Below are positions 19,649-29,660 of a DNA stretch of 64,000 nt, piece after piece; position 1 is the first letter of the stretch; each line of letters begins with the position of its first letter. Origin of the DNA: Labrys okinawensis. Its GTDB lineage: Bacteria; Pseudomonadota; Alphaproteobacteria; Rhizobiales; Labraceae. A program made the position numbers and the translations under genes. The stretch is from contig NZ_PUEJ01000003.1 of the NCBI RefSeq assembly GCF_002982075.1, positions 1 through 64,000 on the forward strand, in the 5' to 3' direction. The notes beneath the pieces are model-generated. The model saw nothing but the letters and a program-made list of their open reading frames with translations. It did not search any database and was not told where the DNA came from.

Positions 19649-19708
19649 GGCATCTCATAACATGGTGCATGGGCTCTCATAGAGCAAAGCGCGCTGAAAC
19701 GACACGTC

Positions 19709-21004
<1,296 letters not shown>

Positions 21005-21130
21005 GGCATTTCCTTGTGCGGCGGGAAGAACGAAGTCAGCGGGCCGCTAATGACAAGAAACCGGGGCCGGCTTCAAGAGAAATGCGTCGAGGGCGCGATC
21101 CCGCGGCGTGTTCCGGTTACGGACGAGGCG

Positions 21131-21571
21131 CTACACCCGCGCGGGTGGCGGGGAGCCGCAGGGCCAGGCCGGACCGAGATCGGACATCGCGGCCTCCAGG
21201 CATTCCACTTCGAGGCGGATGGCGCCGCCGCCCTCGAAATAGAGCGTCACCAGTCCAGCTGGCTCGTCCACGACCTCGAAGGAGACGGAAAGCAGCACGG
21301 CCTTCTGGCTGGCGTTCTGCTCGAAATGCGAACGCTTGACCCCGAGAACCCGTTCGAAATGCAGGCCCGAGCGCCGTCTCGTGCGTTCGCCGCTCTGGTC
21401 GCCGCACCAGTCATAGCGGTCCATCACCAAAGCGAAGCGTTTCTCGTGCGGCAGCCAGGCGATTTCGGCCGGCGCGACGGCGGCGTCCTGGAGATGGGTG
21501 GAGATGACCTCCAGGTCCTCTCCATCGAAAGCGAGCAGCTTGAGGGGTTCTGGCGACAACATGAGCTGCAT
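21131..21571 (-). CDS. DUF2948 family protein
   Basis: A 146-residue protein of the DUF2948 family, found beside hisD in alphaproteobacteria. The segments LKLLAFDGEDLEVISTHLQDA, RFALVMDRYDW and LTLYFEGGGAIRLEVECLEA are typical. The role is unknown. In many relatives murA precedes this gene; here murA is 23 kb away, and the DNA upstream leads instead into a divergent ThDP enzyme gene. Confidence 0.9.
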   Translation of the reverse strand: MQLMLSPEPLKLLAFDGEDLEVISTHLQDAAVAPAEIAWLPHEKRFALVMDRYDWCGDQSGERTRRRSGLHFERVLGVKRSHFEQNASQKAVLLSVSFEVVDEPAGLVTLYFEGGGAIRLEVECLEAAMSDLGPAWPCGSPPPARV

Positions 21572-21777
21572 GTAATGTCCCGCGGCCCGCGCGGCAAGAG
21601 GTCGCGGAGGAAACGGAATGCCGGCCTCTCGGCGTCGTCGATCGATGGAGCGTGGTCGGCATGGGGCTCGGCGTCAGAGAGGTCGTCCCGAGAATGTCGA
21701 CCTGGAGGTCGACACTCCACCGTCACCCGGCGTATGACAGGGCGATCCATCCAAGAGTGCCAATGCCCAGAGTGACA

Positions 21778-23481
21778 ATGTCCATGCCGGTGTCCACAGC
21801 AGAGCCCAGCTCCAAGTCCCAATCCCGCAATGGCGGCCGCCTGATCGTCGATGCGCTGGTGGCGCAGGGCGTCGAACATGTCTTCTGCGTGCCGGGAGAA
21901 TCTTATCTCGCCGTGCTCGATGCCCTCCATGATGCCCCGATCAACGTCACTGTTTGCCGTCAGGAGGGCGGGGCGGCCATGATGGCGGAAGCGGCCGGCA
22001 AACTCACCGGGCGGCCCGGCGTCTGCATGGTCACGCGCGGGCCTGGCGCCACCAATGCCTCCCATGGCGTCCATATCGCCATGCAGGATTCCACGCCGAT
22101 GATTCTGTTCATCGGCCAGATCGAAACCGGCATGCGCGAGCGCGAGGCCTTCCAGGAGGTCGATTACAAGGCCTTCTTCGGCTCCATGGCCAAATGGGTT
22201 GTGGAGATCGACAAGGCCGAGCGCATTCCCGAACTGGTGACGCGTGCCTTCCGGGTTGCAATGCAGGGGCGTCCTGGGCCGGTGGTGATCGCCCTGCCGG
22301 AAGACATGCTGGTCGAAACCGCCACGGTTGCCGATGCGGCCTTCGTCGAGCCGGCGCAGACTTGGCCGGGCCGCGCGGAGATGGCCCAGTTGGAGGCTCT
22401 GCTCGGCGAAGCGAAGAAGCCTTTGCTGATCGTCGGCGGCTCCGGCTGGTCGCAGGGGGCCGTGGCGAGCCTCGTCCGCTTCGCGGAGCGTTTCGACCTG
22501 CCCGTGGGCACTTCCTTCCGCCGTCAGATGCTGTTTCCGGCCGACCATCCCAATTATGCCGGCGATGTCGGCATCGGGCCCAATCCCAAGCTGGCTCAGC
22601 GCGTCAAGGAGGCCGACCTCCTGATCCTGGCGGGCGGACGCCTCTCCGAAATGCCGTCCTCTTCCTATTCGCTGGTGGACATCCCGACGCCGCGCCAGAA
22701 GCTCGTGCACATCCATGCCGGTGCGGAGGAATTGGGCCGGGTCTACCAGCCCACCCTCGCCATTCACGCAACGGCGCAGGCCTTCGCCTCGATGCTGGAG
22801 GAACTGCAGCCGCCCGGCAGCCTGCCCTGGTCGGCCGAGACGCGCCAGGCAAACCGGGATTTCCACGACTGGACCGACGAGCCCAAGCCCATCCCCGGAA
22901 CGTTCCAATATGGCGAGGCCCTGCTCTGGCTGCGCGAGCGCCTGCCCGAGGATGCGGTCATCTGCAACGGTGCCGGCAACTACGCAATCTGGGTCCAGCG
23001 TTATCTGCGCTTCCGGCGTTACGGTACACAACTCGCACCCACCTCGGGCTCGATGGGCTATGGTGTGCCGGCGGCCGTGGCCGCCAAGGCCCTCGACCGT
23101 TCAAAGACCGTGGTCTGTTTTGCCGGCGACGGCTGCTTCATGATGAACGGCCAGGAATTCGCCACCGCCGTGCAGTATGATCTGCCGATCATCGTGGTCG
23201 TGGTCGACAACGGCATGTACGGCACCATCCGCATGCATCAGGAACGCGAATTCCCCGGGCGCATTTCGGCGACGAAGCTCAAGAACCCGGATTTCGCCGC
23301 CTATGCCGTCGCGTTTGGCGGCCATGGCGAGACGGTGACGACGGCGGCCGAATTCGGGCCGGCTTTCGAGCGGGCGGCCGCCTCCGGCAAGCCGGCCATC
23401 CTGCATTGCCGTATGGATCCGGAAGCGATCACGCCGATGACCACGATCACCCGGATCCGCGAGCAGGCGCTGGCGAAATGA
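21778..23481 (+). CDS. Thiamine diphosphate-dependent enzyme (acetolactate synthase-like)
   Basis: A 567-residue protein of the acetolactate synthase / benzoylformate decarboxylase superfamily. The N-terminal PYR domain starts GGRLIVDALVAQGVEHVFCVPGE and holds the catalytic Glu in the GES segment; the central FAD/NAD-like domain lies at about 200-340; the C-terminal PP domain has the ThDP motif GDGCFMMNGQEFATAV with Mg2+ ligands. I chose ATG 21778 (MSMPVSTAE), before the conserved core. It is not near an ilvN-type regulatory subunit, so a true acetolactate synthase role is doubtful; decarboxylation of an oxo-acid is possible. The stop overlaps the cytochrome start. Confidence 0.85.
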   Translation: MSMPVSTAEPSSKSQSRNGGRLIVDALVAQGVEHVFCVPGESYLAVLDALHDAPINVTVCRQEGGAAMMAEAAGKLTGRPGVCMVTRGPGATNASHGVHIAMQDSTPMILFIGQIETGMREREAFQEVDYKAFFGSMAKWVVEIDKAERIPELVTRAFRVAMQGRPGPVVIALPEDMLVETATVADAAFVEPAQTWPGRAEMAQLEALLGEAKKPLLIVGGSGWSQGAVASLVRFAERFDLPVGTSFRRQMLFPADHPNYAGDVGIGPNPKLAQRVKEADLLILAGGRLSEMPSSSYSLVDIPTPRQKLVHIHAGAEELGRVYQPTLAIHATAQAFASMLEELQPPGSLPWSAETRQANRDFHDWTDEPKPIPGTFQYGEALLWLRERLPEDAVICNGAGNYAIWVQRYLRFRRYGTQLAPTSGSMGYGVPAAVAAKALDRSKTVVCFAGDGCFMMNGQEFATAVQYDLPIIVVVVDNGMYGTIRMHQEREFPGRISATKLKNPDFAAYAVAFGGHGETVTTAAEFGPAFERAAASGKPAILHCRMDPEAITPMTTITRIREQALAK

Positions 23482-23942
23482 AGGGTCTTTCCCAGGACCG
23501 CCGGCTTCCAGCCGGCTCTTCCCGTCCTGCAGGCCCGATGTTTCCAAGAGCCGGCTGGAAGCCGGCGATCCCAGGGCTTCTCGCCTTTCTTCTCCTGGCT
23601 GCGCCTGCCTTCGCCGGCGATGCCGTCAAGGGAAAGGCCGGTTTTGCCCGTTGCGCGGCTTGCCACCGGGTCGGCGAAGGCGCCAAGAACGTGGTGGGGC
23701 CCCAACTCAACGGCATTGTCGGACGTCCGGCCGCCACCGCGCCGGATTATGCCTATTCGCAAGCGATGAAGGCCTCGGGCAAGATCTGGGACGAGGCCTC
23801 CCTGCGCCTCTTCCTCACCCGTCCTTCCGCTGCCGTTCCCGGCACCAAGATGACCTTTGCCGGCGTTCGCGAGGCGGCGACGGTGGACGACATCATCGCC
23901 TATCTCGCGACCTTCGACGCCGACGGGAGGGTAAAGCCTTGA
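23478..23942 (+). CDS. Class I c-type cytochrome with repeat-derived N-terminus
   Basis: A 154-residue reading frame ending in a monohaem cytochrome c domain: haem motif CAACH, GPQLNGIVGRPAA and the axial Met in AVPGTKMTFAGV. The hydrophobic core GLLAFLLLAAPAFA is a signal peptide, so the protein is periplasmic. The frame starts at an ATG (23478) overlapping the upstream stop, but an internal ATG at 23538 would give a signal peptide of normal length. Codons about 7-31 lie within a REPIN-like paired palindrome, so the N-terminal region is repeat-derived. It is probably co-transcribed with the ThDP enzyme and the next gene. Confidence 0.85.
   Translation: MKGLSQDRRLPAGSSRPAGPMFPRAGWKPAIPGLLAFLLLAAPAFAGDAVKGKAGFARCAACHRVGEGAKNVVGPQLNGIVGRPAATAPDYAYSQAMKASGKIWDEASLRLFLTRPSAAVPGTKMTFAGVREAATVDDIIAYLATFDADGRVKP
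23491..23575. repeat. REPIN-like paired palindrome, copy A (within a coding region)
   Basis: Arm 23496-23520 (GACCGCCGGCTTCCAGCCGG...) and arm 23546-23570 are inverted copies with a single mismatch, 25 bases apart. Each arm is itself partly palindromic (CCGGC...GCCGG). The same unit occurs at 26757 and, in a degenerate form, at 41899. Confidence 0.85.
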
Positions 23943-24571
23943 GCCGCCCGCTCCAGAATCGTGTCACGCCCTTCGGCGACATCGTCGCCATGGCGGCGCG
24001 CGGCACGATGATGGGTATTCGCGGCGGCCGCATCCATGACGAGACCAAGCGGCTGACGCGCCGGCGCTGGACGTCCAGGCGCTGGATCTGCTGCGAGCTT
24101 TCTTTCAAGGGGCGCTGGCGGGAGGTCATGGGCCCCGGCTACACGCATCTGTTCTTCCTGGACGAAGTCACGGCGCTGGCGGCCGGCCATCGCCCCTGTT
24201 TCGAATGCCGCCGGCCCGATGCGCTGGCCTACCAGGCCGCCTTTCCAGAGCCCGGGGCAAGCGCCGATCGCATGGACGAGATCCTGCATGCCGAGCGGCT
24301 CGGCGAACATCGGATGGAAGACACCGCGAACCTTCCCGACGGCGCCGTCTGGGCCGATGGCGAGGAGGCCTTCACACGCCGCGAGGGCAGGGTGCTGCGT
24401 TGGTCTCCTACGGGCTGGGAGGAGGCGCAGTGGCAGGACCGGCCGGCACGTTTGCTGACCCCGGCGGCAAGCGTCGCGGCGCTCCGCAACGGCTTCAAGC
24501 CGAGATGGCATCATATGGGGGATGGGTCTTCAGACCTGGCGGGAAACATCACGCCGGCTGCCAAGGATTAG
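23939..24571 (+). CDS. Conserved hypothetical protein with Ada-like CxxC segment
   Basis: A 210-residue protein that I do not recognise by name. The TTG start at 23939 overlaps the cytochrome stop (TTGA) and has GGAGG nine bases before it, so this unusual start is well supported. The segment LAAGHRPCFECRRPDA resembles the zinc-binding AAGxRPCxxCRPD part of Ada proteins, and there is an earlier CC (WICCELSFKGRW), but no methyltransferase domain follows. N-terminus is Arg-rich. It is the third gene of the ThDP enzyme, cytochrome unit. Function unknown. Confidence 0.7.
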   Translation: MSRPLQNRVTPFGDIVAMAARGTMMGIRGGRIHDETKRLTRRRWTSRRWICCELSFKGRWREVMGPGYTHLFFLDEVTALAAGHRPCFECRRPDALAYQAAFPEPGASADRMDEILHAERLGEHRMEDTANLPDGAVWADGEEAFTRREGRVLRWSPTGWEEAQWQDRPARLLTPAASVAALRNGFKPRWHHMGDGSSDLAGNITPAAKD

Positions 24572-24596
24572 GCGGATCTGACGATCCGGCCCCCGG

Positions 24597-25283
24597 TCAG
24601 TCCGCCAGCGCTGCCGAAATCCGTTTGTTCAGCTCTTCCGGATTGACCAAAGCGAGGGCCCCGCGGGTCTTGCTGACCAGGCCTTCCTTTTCGAGCGCCG
24701 AAAGCTCGCGTGACACCGCCTCGCGGCGGCAGCCGATGCGGGCGGCGAGGTCGTGGTGGAAGGGCGGCGGCGAGAGCACGCGCTGCCCGGGATGGCTCGC
24801 GCGAGGCTGGGAGAGGCGGATGAGCTCGGCGTAGAGCCGGTGCTTGGTCTGCAGGAAGGAGTGCTCGGCCAGCTTGGTGTTGAGCGCGCGCACCCGGCTG
24901 GCGAGCAGCTGCAGGATCTGCTTGCATACCGAGGCGTTCTGGGTGAGCAGCTCCATGAAGACCGGGCCGGAGATGATGCACATCTGCGAGCGGTTGAGCG
25001 CGGTGACGTTGGCCGAGCGGCCGACGCCGTCGATGGCCGACAATTCCCCGAAGAACTGGCCGCCGCCAAGCTCGGCCAGGATCACTTCCTTGCCGGTGAT
25101 GGTGCGATAGAGCACGCGCACCTTGCCGGAAATCAGGAAATAGACGTCGTTGGAATTGTCGTCATAGTCGACGACCAGCTCGTTCTCCTCGAACTTGGCC
25201 CAACGCACCCGGCCGTCGAAGGCCTTGATCGTGGCTTCGTCCAACGCCTGGAACAATGGAATCTGGGACAGGGTATTCGACAT
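24597..25283 (-). CDS. Crp/Fnr family transcriptional regulator
   Basis: A 228-residue regulator: cyclic-nucleotide-binding domain (about 10-125) with the phosphate-binding cassette GQFFGELSAIDGVGRSANVTA, a long dimer helix, and a C-terminal winged HTH (about 155-225) with DLAARIGCRREAVSRELSALEKEGLV. Only one Cys pair is absent, so it is not an FNR oxygen sensor; cNMP binding is possible because the GELSxxDxxxRSA pattern is retained. The start at 25283 has GGAGG before it. Divergent from ddl. Confidence 0.92.
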   Translation of the reverse strand: MSNTLSQIPLFQALDEATIKAFDGRVRWAKFEENELVVDYDDNSNDVYFLISGKVRVLYRTITGKEVILAELGGGQFFGELSAIDGVGRSANVTALNRSQMCIISGPVFMELLTQNASVCKQILQLLASRVRALNTKLAEHSFLQTKHRLYAELIRLSQPRASHPGQRVLSPPPFHHDLAARIGCRREAVSRELSALEKEGLVSKTRGALALVNPEELNKRISAALAD

Positions 25284-25551
25284 CGTTCCTCCGCTGAAGC
25301 GCCTGCCGAGCCGTAGAGCAAAGCGCGTCATTCCATGAATGTCACGACCGGATCTCGATCGTGGCGGGCCTCCATCGCCGCGCAAAGTGCTTCATGGCGC
25401 GCCTCGTGGCAAGTCCGCGCATCCAAGATCCTGCTACCGCCGGCCTGGCCACGGAATTTCCATGGAACGGCGACGAGATCGCAATTTGCCTGCCGGCTCC
25501 CGGCACTTTATTTTCGAGCCAACGATTCGGTTCAATTTCCAAGGAAAAACG

Positions 25552-26754
25552 ATGTCGAAAACGCGCGTCGCGGTACTATTCGGTGGGCGCTCGCCGGAGC
25601 ATGACGTCTCCATCGTTTCAGGCCTGCAGGCGCTCAATGCGCTCGACAGCTCGAAATATGACGGTTTTCCCGTCTATGTCGCGGGAGACGGCGCTTGGTT
25701 CACAGGCGATGCCCTGCGCAACCGCGCCAGCTATATTCCGGATGAGGAGGCCCGGCGCGGGCTCACACGGGTCGATCTCGACCTGTCGGCCGGCAAGGGG
25801 CTCCTGATCCCTCGTGGCAAGACGGGGCTTTTCGCCAAGAAACCCGAGCCGATCGAGTTCGACGTCGCCCTGCTCGCCTTCCATGGCAAAATCGGCGAGG
25901 ACGGCCAGATGCAGGGCGTGTTCGAGACCGCCAATGTGCCCTATACCGGCGCGCGCACCCTGGCTTCGGCCGTCCTGATGGACAAGGCCATCACCAAGCG
26001 GGCCTTTGCCGGGCGCGGTATCGGCATGCTGCCGGACGTAGTGGTCTCGCGCCCCGCGACCGGCCTGATGCCTGACAAGGCAGGCCTGGAGGCCGCGCTC
26101 AGGAACATTACCTTCCCGGTGATCGTCAAGCCGGCGCATCTGGGGTCTTCGATCGGCGTCGCCAGGGCCGAGGACGTCGACACCGTGCGCCAGGTGCTGC
26201 CCGGCATCTTCAAGTTCGACACCCACGCGATCATCGAGCCTTTCGTCGAGAATCTGGTCGAATACAACGTCGCCGTGCGCCGCGAGAAAGGCGAGATCGT
26301 CACCTCGGCCATCGAGCGCCCCAAGCGCGAGACAGACCTGCTCGATTTCAAGACCAAATACATGTCCGGCGGCTCCAAGAAGACCGGCGGCGGCAAGCAG
26401 CCGGGGGCTTCGAGCCAGGGCATGCTGTCGCTGACCCGCGACATCAATCCCGAGCTGCCGGCGGCGATGGAGAATACGATCCGGCAATGGGCGACGGAGG
26501 CCTTCGATGCCGTGAACGGCACCGGCGCACCGCGGATCGACTTCCTGTCCAATGAGCGGACCGGCGAGGTCTGGCTCAACGAGGTCAATCCCTGCCCGGG
26601 TTCCTTCGGCTATTTCCTCTGGGAGGCCGCGGCCAAGCCGGTGCTGTTCACCGCCCTGCTCGACCAGCTCATCGAGGAGGCCAAGGCCTGCCACCGCGCC
26701 GCCCAGCTGCCGAGCGATCCCACGCCGGCGGATGCGCGTCTGTTCAAGCGGTGA
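25552..26754 (+). CDS. D-alanine--D-alanine ligase family protein
   Basis: A 400-residue ATP-grasp ligase. Signatures are VAVLFGGRSPEHDVSIVSG at the N-terminus, the FHGKIGEDGQMQGVFETANVPYTG segment, VIVKPAHLGSSIGV (ATP-grasp lysine) and the metal-binding WLNEVNPCPGSFGYFLWEA near the C-terminus. It is longer than the usual 300-320 residues of Ddl and carries a Gly/Lys-rich insert around GGSKKTGGGKQPGASS, so it may be a divergent ligase making D-Ala-D-X, or a second copy besides a canonical Ddl. AAGGAAAAA upstream fixes the ATG at 25552. Confidence 0.85.
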   Translation: MSKTRVAVLFGGRSPEHDVSIVSGLQALNALDSSKYDGFPVYVAGDGAWFTGDALRNRASYIPDEEARRGLTRVDLDLSAGKGLLIPRGKTGLFAKKPEPIEFDVALLAFHGKIGEDGQMQGVFETANVPYTGARTLASAVLMDKAITKRAFAGRGIGMLPDVVVSRPATGLMPDKAGLEAALRNITFPVIVKPAHLGSSIGVARAEDVDTVRQVLPGIFKFDTHAIIEPFVENLVEYNVAVRREKGEIVTSAIERPKRETDLLDFKTKYMSGGSKKTGGGKQPGASSQGMLSLTRDINPELPAAMENTIRQWATEAFDAVNGTGAPRIDFLSNERTGEVWLNEVNPCPGSFGYFLWEAAAKPVLFTALLDQLIEEAKACHRAAQLPSDPTPADARLFKR

Positions 26755-26756
26755 CT

Positions 26757-26826
26757 CCCAGGACCGCCGGCTTTCAGCCGGCACTTCCTTCTTTAGAAAT
26801 GGCCGGCTGAAAGCCGGCGGTCGCAG
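26757..26826. repeat. REPIN-like paired palindrome, copy B
   Basis: Arm 26762-26782 (GACCGCCGGCTTTCAGCCGG...) and arm 26802-26822 are perfect inverted copies of 21 bases around a 19-base loop. The element lies between the convergent ddl and molybdenum hydroxylase genes, and the latter stops inside it. Confidence 0.88.
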
Positions 26827-29566
26827 AAAGGTCGCGCTCCAAAATCGCGGCCCGGACCCGGTCCGGCGTCGCCGGCACCCGGCGAAGCCTGATCCCGGCC
26901 GCGTCGTGCAGCGCGTTGAGGATGGCCGGAGCGGTGGGAATGAGGGCCTGCTCGCCGACGCCCTTGGCGCCGAACGGGCCGACGGGCGAGGCATCCTCGA
27001 TCAGGATCGTCTCCACCGGCGGCACATCGCCGATGGTAGGAATGAGATAGTCGTGCAGGTTCTCGCCACGGCCGGGGTGGAATTCCTCCATCAGGGCAAG
27101 GCCGAGGCCCTGGGCGACGCCGCCTTCGATCTGGCCCTCCACCAGCGTGGGATTGATGGCGCGGCCGACATCATGCGAGGCCGTGATCTTCAGGACCCGG
27201 ACCGTACCGAGCTCGCAATCGACCTCGATCTCGGCCATATGGGCGCCGAAGCCGTAGAGGGCGTAGGGTTCTCCCTGGCCGTTCGCGTCGAGGGGGCTGG
27301 TAGGCGGATCGAAGGTCTGTTCGGTCGACAGGACATAGCCGAGGTCGGTGGCCGGCAGGTCCGCCAGCCAGAGCGTGCGTACCCTCTCGCCGTCTTCCAC
27401 CGTCAGCACCGCATCGCCGAAGCGGATCGTGGCCGTCTCGCCGGCGTTGGTCTGGCGCAGGATCTGGGCGCGCAGGTCCCGCCCGGCGAGCTCCGCCGCC
27501 TTGCCGGTGACGAAGGTCTGGCGGGAAGCCGAGGTCTTGCCGCAATCGGGCGAGAGGTCGGTGTCGGCGGAGACGAGGTCGAAAGCCTCCACCGGGGCGC
27601 CGAGCGCTTCAGCGCAGATCTGGGTGATCACCGTATTGGAACCCTGGCCGATATCGACGGCGCCCTGGTGCAGCGCCAGGCGCCCATCGGGCTTGAGCCC
27701 GAGCCGGATGGTGGAGGGATTGGGCAGGGAGGTGTTGCCGCAGCCATACCACATGCCGGCAACGCCGACGCCGCGGCGCAGGGAATCGCGCCGATCGCTG
27801 TTGAAGGCGGCCGCCGCCTCGCGTGCGCGCCGCCAGGGATCGCGCAGGGCCTCGAGGCATGCCTTGATGCCGACACCCTCGCCGAGCACCTGGCCCGTCA
27901 CGGTCGGCAGCTCGTCGGTGAGGGCGTTGCGGATGCGGAATTCCAGCCGGTCGATGCCGAGCCTGTCGGCGAGCGCGTCGTAGAGCTGTTCCTGGGCGAT
28001 CGAGGATTGCGGCACGCCGAAGCCGCGGAAGGCGCCTGCCGGCACCAGATGGGTATGCACGGCGCGGGCAACGGCGCGGTAATGCGGGATGTAGTAGGGG
28101 CCTGAAGCATGTACCGGCACCCGATTCGCCACGGTCGGGCCCCAGGAGGAATAGGCGCCGGTGTTGAAGTCGCCGGAAAAATCCATGGCGGCGAGCTTGC
28201 CGTCCCTGGACGCGCCGATCCGCACCCTCATCCTGGCCGGATGCCGCTTGGTGGTGGTGGCGATCGATTCGGAGCGCGAATAGACCATGCGGACCGGGCG
28301 GTCGAGATGCCAGGCGGCGACGGCGATGAAGGGCTGGATCGACAAATCGAGCTTGGAGCCGAAGCCGCCGCCAACGGCGGTCGGGATGATGCGAACATTT
28401 TCGGGCGGGATACCGAGGAGGCCGGCGACATCGTCGCGGTCCATATAGGGCGCCTGGGTGCAGGCCTGGATCTCGATGCGGTCTCCGACACGGCGGGCAA
28501 AGCCTGCCTCCGGCTCGATATAGGCATGCTCGACGAAACCCGTCTCGAACTCTCCCTCGACCATGGCATCGGCGGCGGCCAGGGCGGCCTCGACATCACC
28601 GCGTGCGACGCGTCCCCGCGTGAGGATATTCTCGGGGCGGGCAGGATGGAGGAGCTCAGCCGAAGCGAGGGCCTCGTCCATGGCCGTGATGGCGGTGAGT
28701 GCGGTCCAGCTGATCGGAAAGGCCGAAAGGTCGAGGGCCTCGACGGCGGCCGGCTCGCCGACCACGGCAGCCACGGCCTCGCCACGAAAACGGGTTTCGC
28801 CACTGGCGAAGACGGGCTGGTCGGCAAAGGCCGGGATGACGCCGTAGCAGTTGCGGCCAGGCACGTCGCGAGCCGTGAAGACCCTGACGATCCCGGGATG
28901 TGCGGCGAGGAAAGCCTCGATGTCGCCGATCTCGAAGGCGGCGCGATGATGGGGGCTGCGGATGGCGCGCAACGCCAGGACATCGTTCGGTGCCTCGTCC
29001 GCCCCGAAAATGTCGCGCCCTTCCACCTTGGCCATGCCGTCGAGACGATCGATACGCGAGCCCACCGGGTTTGCAGGACTGGTTGGCTGGAGGGTCGCGG
29101 AGCCTTCCGCCACGGCGAGCACCGCAGCGATGATCTTGCGATAGCCGGTGCAGCGGCAAAGAACCCCGCCGAGGGCATCGGCAATGCGGCCTTCCGTTAC
29201 CTCGGTTCCGCGCTGCAGCAGCGCCGTCGCGGCTGTGAGCATGGCCGGCGTGCAGATGCCGCATTGGGCCGCGCCATAACGCAGGAAGGACGCCTGCAGG
29301 GCCTGGGTGAGCGCGTTGTTGCGGGTCAAGCCCTCGATGGTGTCGACGGTATGTCCCTCGACTTGCGCTGCGGCGACGAGGCAGGAACAGGCCGCCTCGC
29401 CGTCGAGCAGGACGGTACAGGCCCCGCAGTCGCCGGCATCGCACCCGACCTTGGTGCCCGTCAGCCCGAAGGCTTCACGCAGGACCTGGCTGAGGCGCGA
29501 CCCGGGCGCGGCGGCAATGGTGGCGGTTTCGCCATTCAGCGTGAAGCCGGGCAGCCTCTGGTCCAT
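26774..29566 (-). CDS. Molybdenum hydroxylase, fused 2Fe-2S and molybdopterin subunits
   Basis: A 930-residue protein joining an xanthine dehydrogenase-type 2Fe-2S subunit to the molybdopterin subunit. Residues about 1-160 hold CDAGDCGACTVLLDG (plant-type ferredoxin cluster) and CGICTPAM...CRCTGYRKI (second cluster). Residues about 180-920 form the large subunit with GGFGSKLDL, GAFRGFGVPQ and the active-site Glu of GAKGVGEQAL. It hydroxylates N-heterocycles or aldehydes with water; electrons pass to the FAD subunit encoded upstream. The separate FAD gene plus an enamidase-like neighbour suggest a nicotinate- or purine-like substrate. The last about 15 residues (GFQPAISKEGSAG) come from a palindromic repeat. 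Confidence 0.93.
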   Translation of the reverse strand: MDQRLPGFTLNGETATIAAAPGSRLSQVLREAFGLTGTKVGCDAGDCGACTVLLDGEAACSCLVAAAQVEGHTVDTIEGLTRNNALTQALQASFLRYGAAQCGICTPAMLTAATALLQRGTEVTEGRIADALGGVLCRCTGYRKIIAAVLAVAEGSATLQPTSPANPVGSRIDRLDGMAKVEGRDIFGADEAPNDVLALRAIRSPHHRAAFEIGDIEAFLAAHPGIVRVFTARDVPGRNCYGVIPAFADQPVFASGETRFRGEAVAAVVGEPAAVEALDLSAFPISWTALTAITAMDEALASAELLHPARPENILTRGRVARGDVEAALAAADAMVEGEFETGFVEHAYIEPEAGFARRVGDRIEIQACTQAPYMDRDDVAGLLGIPPENVRIIPTAVGGGFGSKLDLSIQPFIAVAAWHLDRPVRMVYSRSESIATTTKRHPARMRVRIGASRDGKLAAMDFSGDFNTGAYSSWGPTVANRVPVHASGPYYIPHYRAVARAVHTHLVPAGAFRGFGVPQSSIAQEQLYDALADRLGIDRLEFRIRNALTDELPTVTGQVLGEGVGIKACLEALRDPWRRAREAAAAFNSDRRDSLRRGVGVAGMWYGCGNTSLPNPSTIRLGLKPDGRLALHQGAVDIGQGSNTVITQICAEALGAPVEAFDLVSADTDLSPDCGKTSASRQTFVTGKAAELAGRDLRAQILRQTNAGETATIRFGDAVLTVEDGERVRTLWLADLPATDLGYVLSTEQTFDPPTSPLDANGQGEPYALYGFGAHMAEIEVDCELGTVRVLKITASHDVGRAINPTLVEGQIEGGVAQGLGLALMEEFHPGRGENLHDYLIPTIGDVPPVETILIEDASPVGPFGAKGVGEQALIPTAPAILNALHDAAGIRLRRVPATPDRVRAAILERDLSATAGFQPAISKEGSAG

Positions 29567-29660
29567 CCGCCTCTCCTCGAGCAAAGCGCTTTGGCAGAAG
29601 CGCCCTTTTGCTCTCTCTTCGTTTCGACGCGTCTTCATGATTCTAGGCAAGACCGCCGAA

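Noticed and set aside
24205..24834. Plus-strand frame crossing into the Crp gene
   Set aside because: Out of frame with the hypothetical protein and antisense to the Crp C-terminus.
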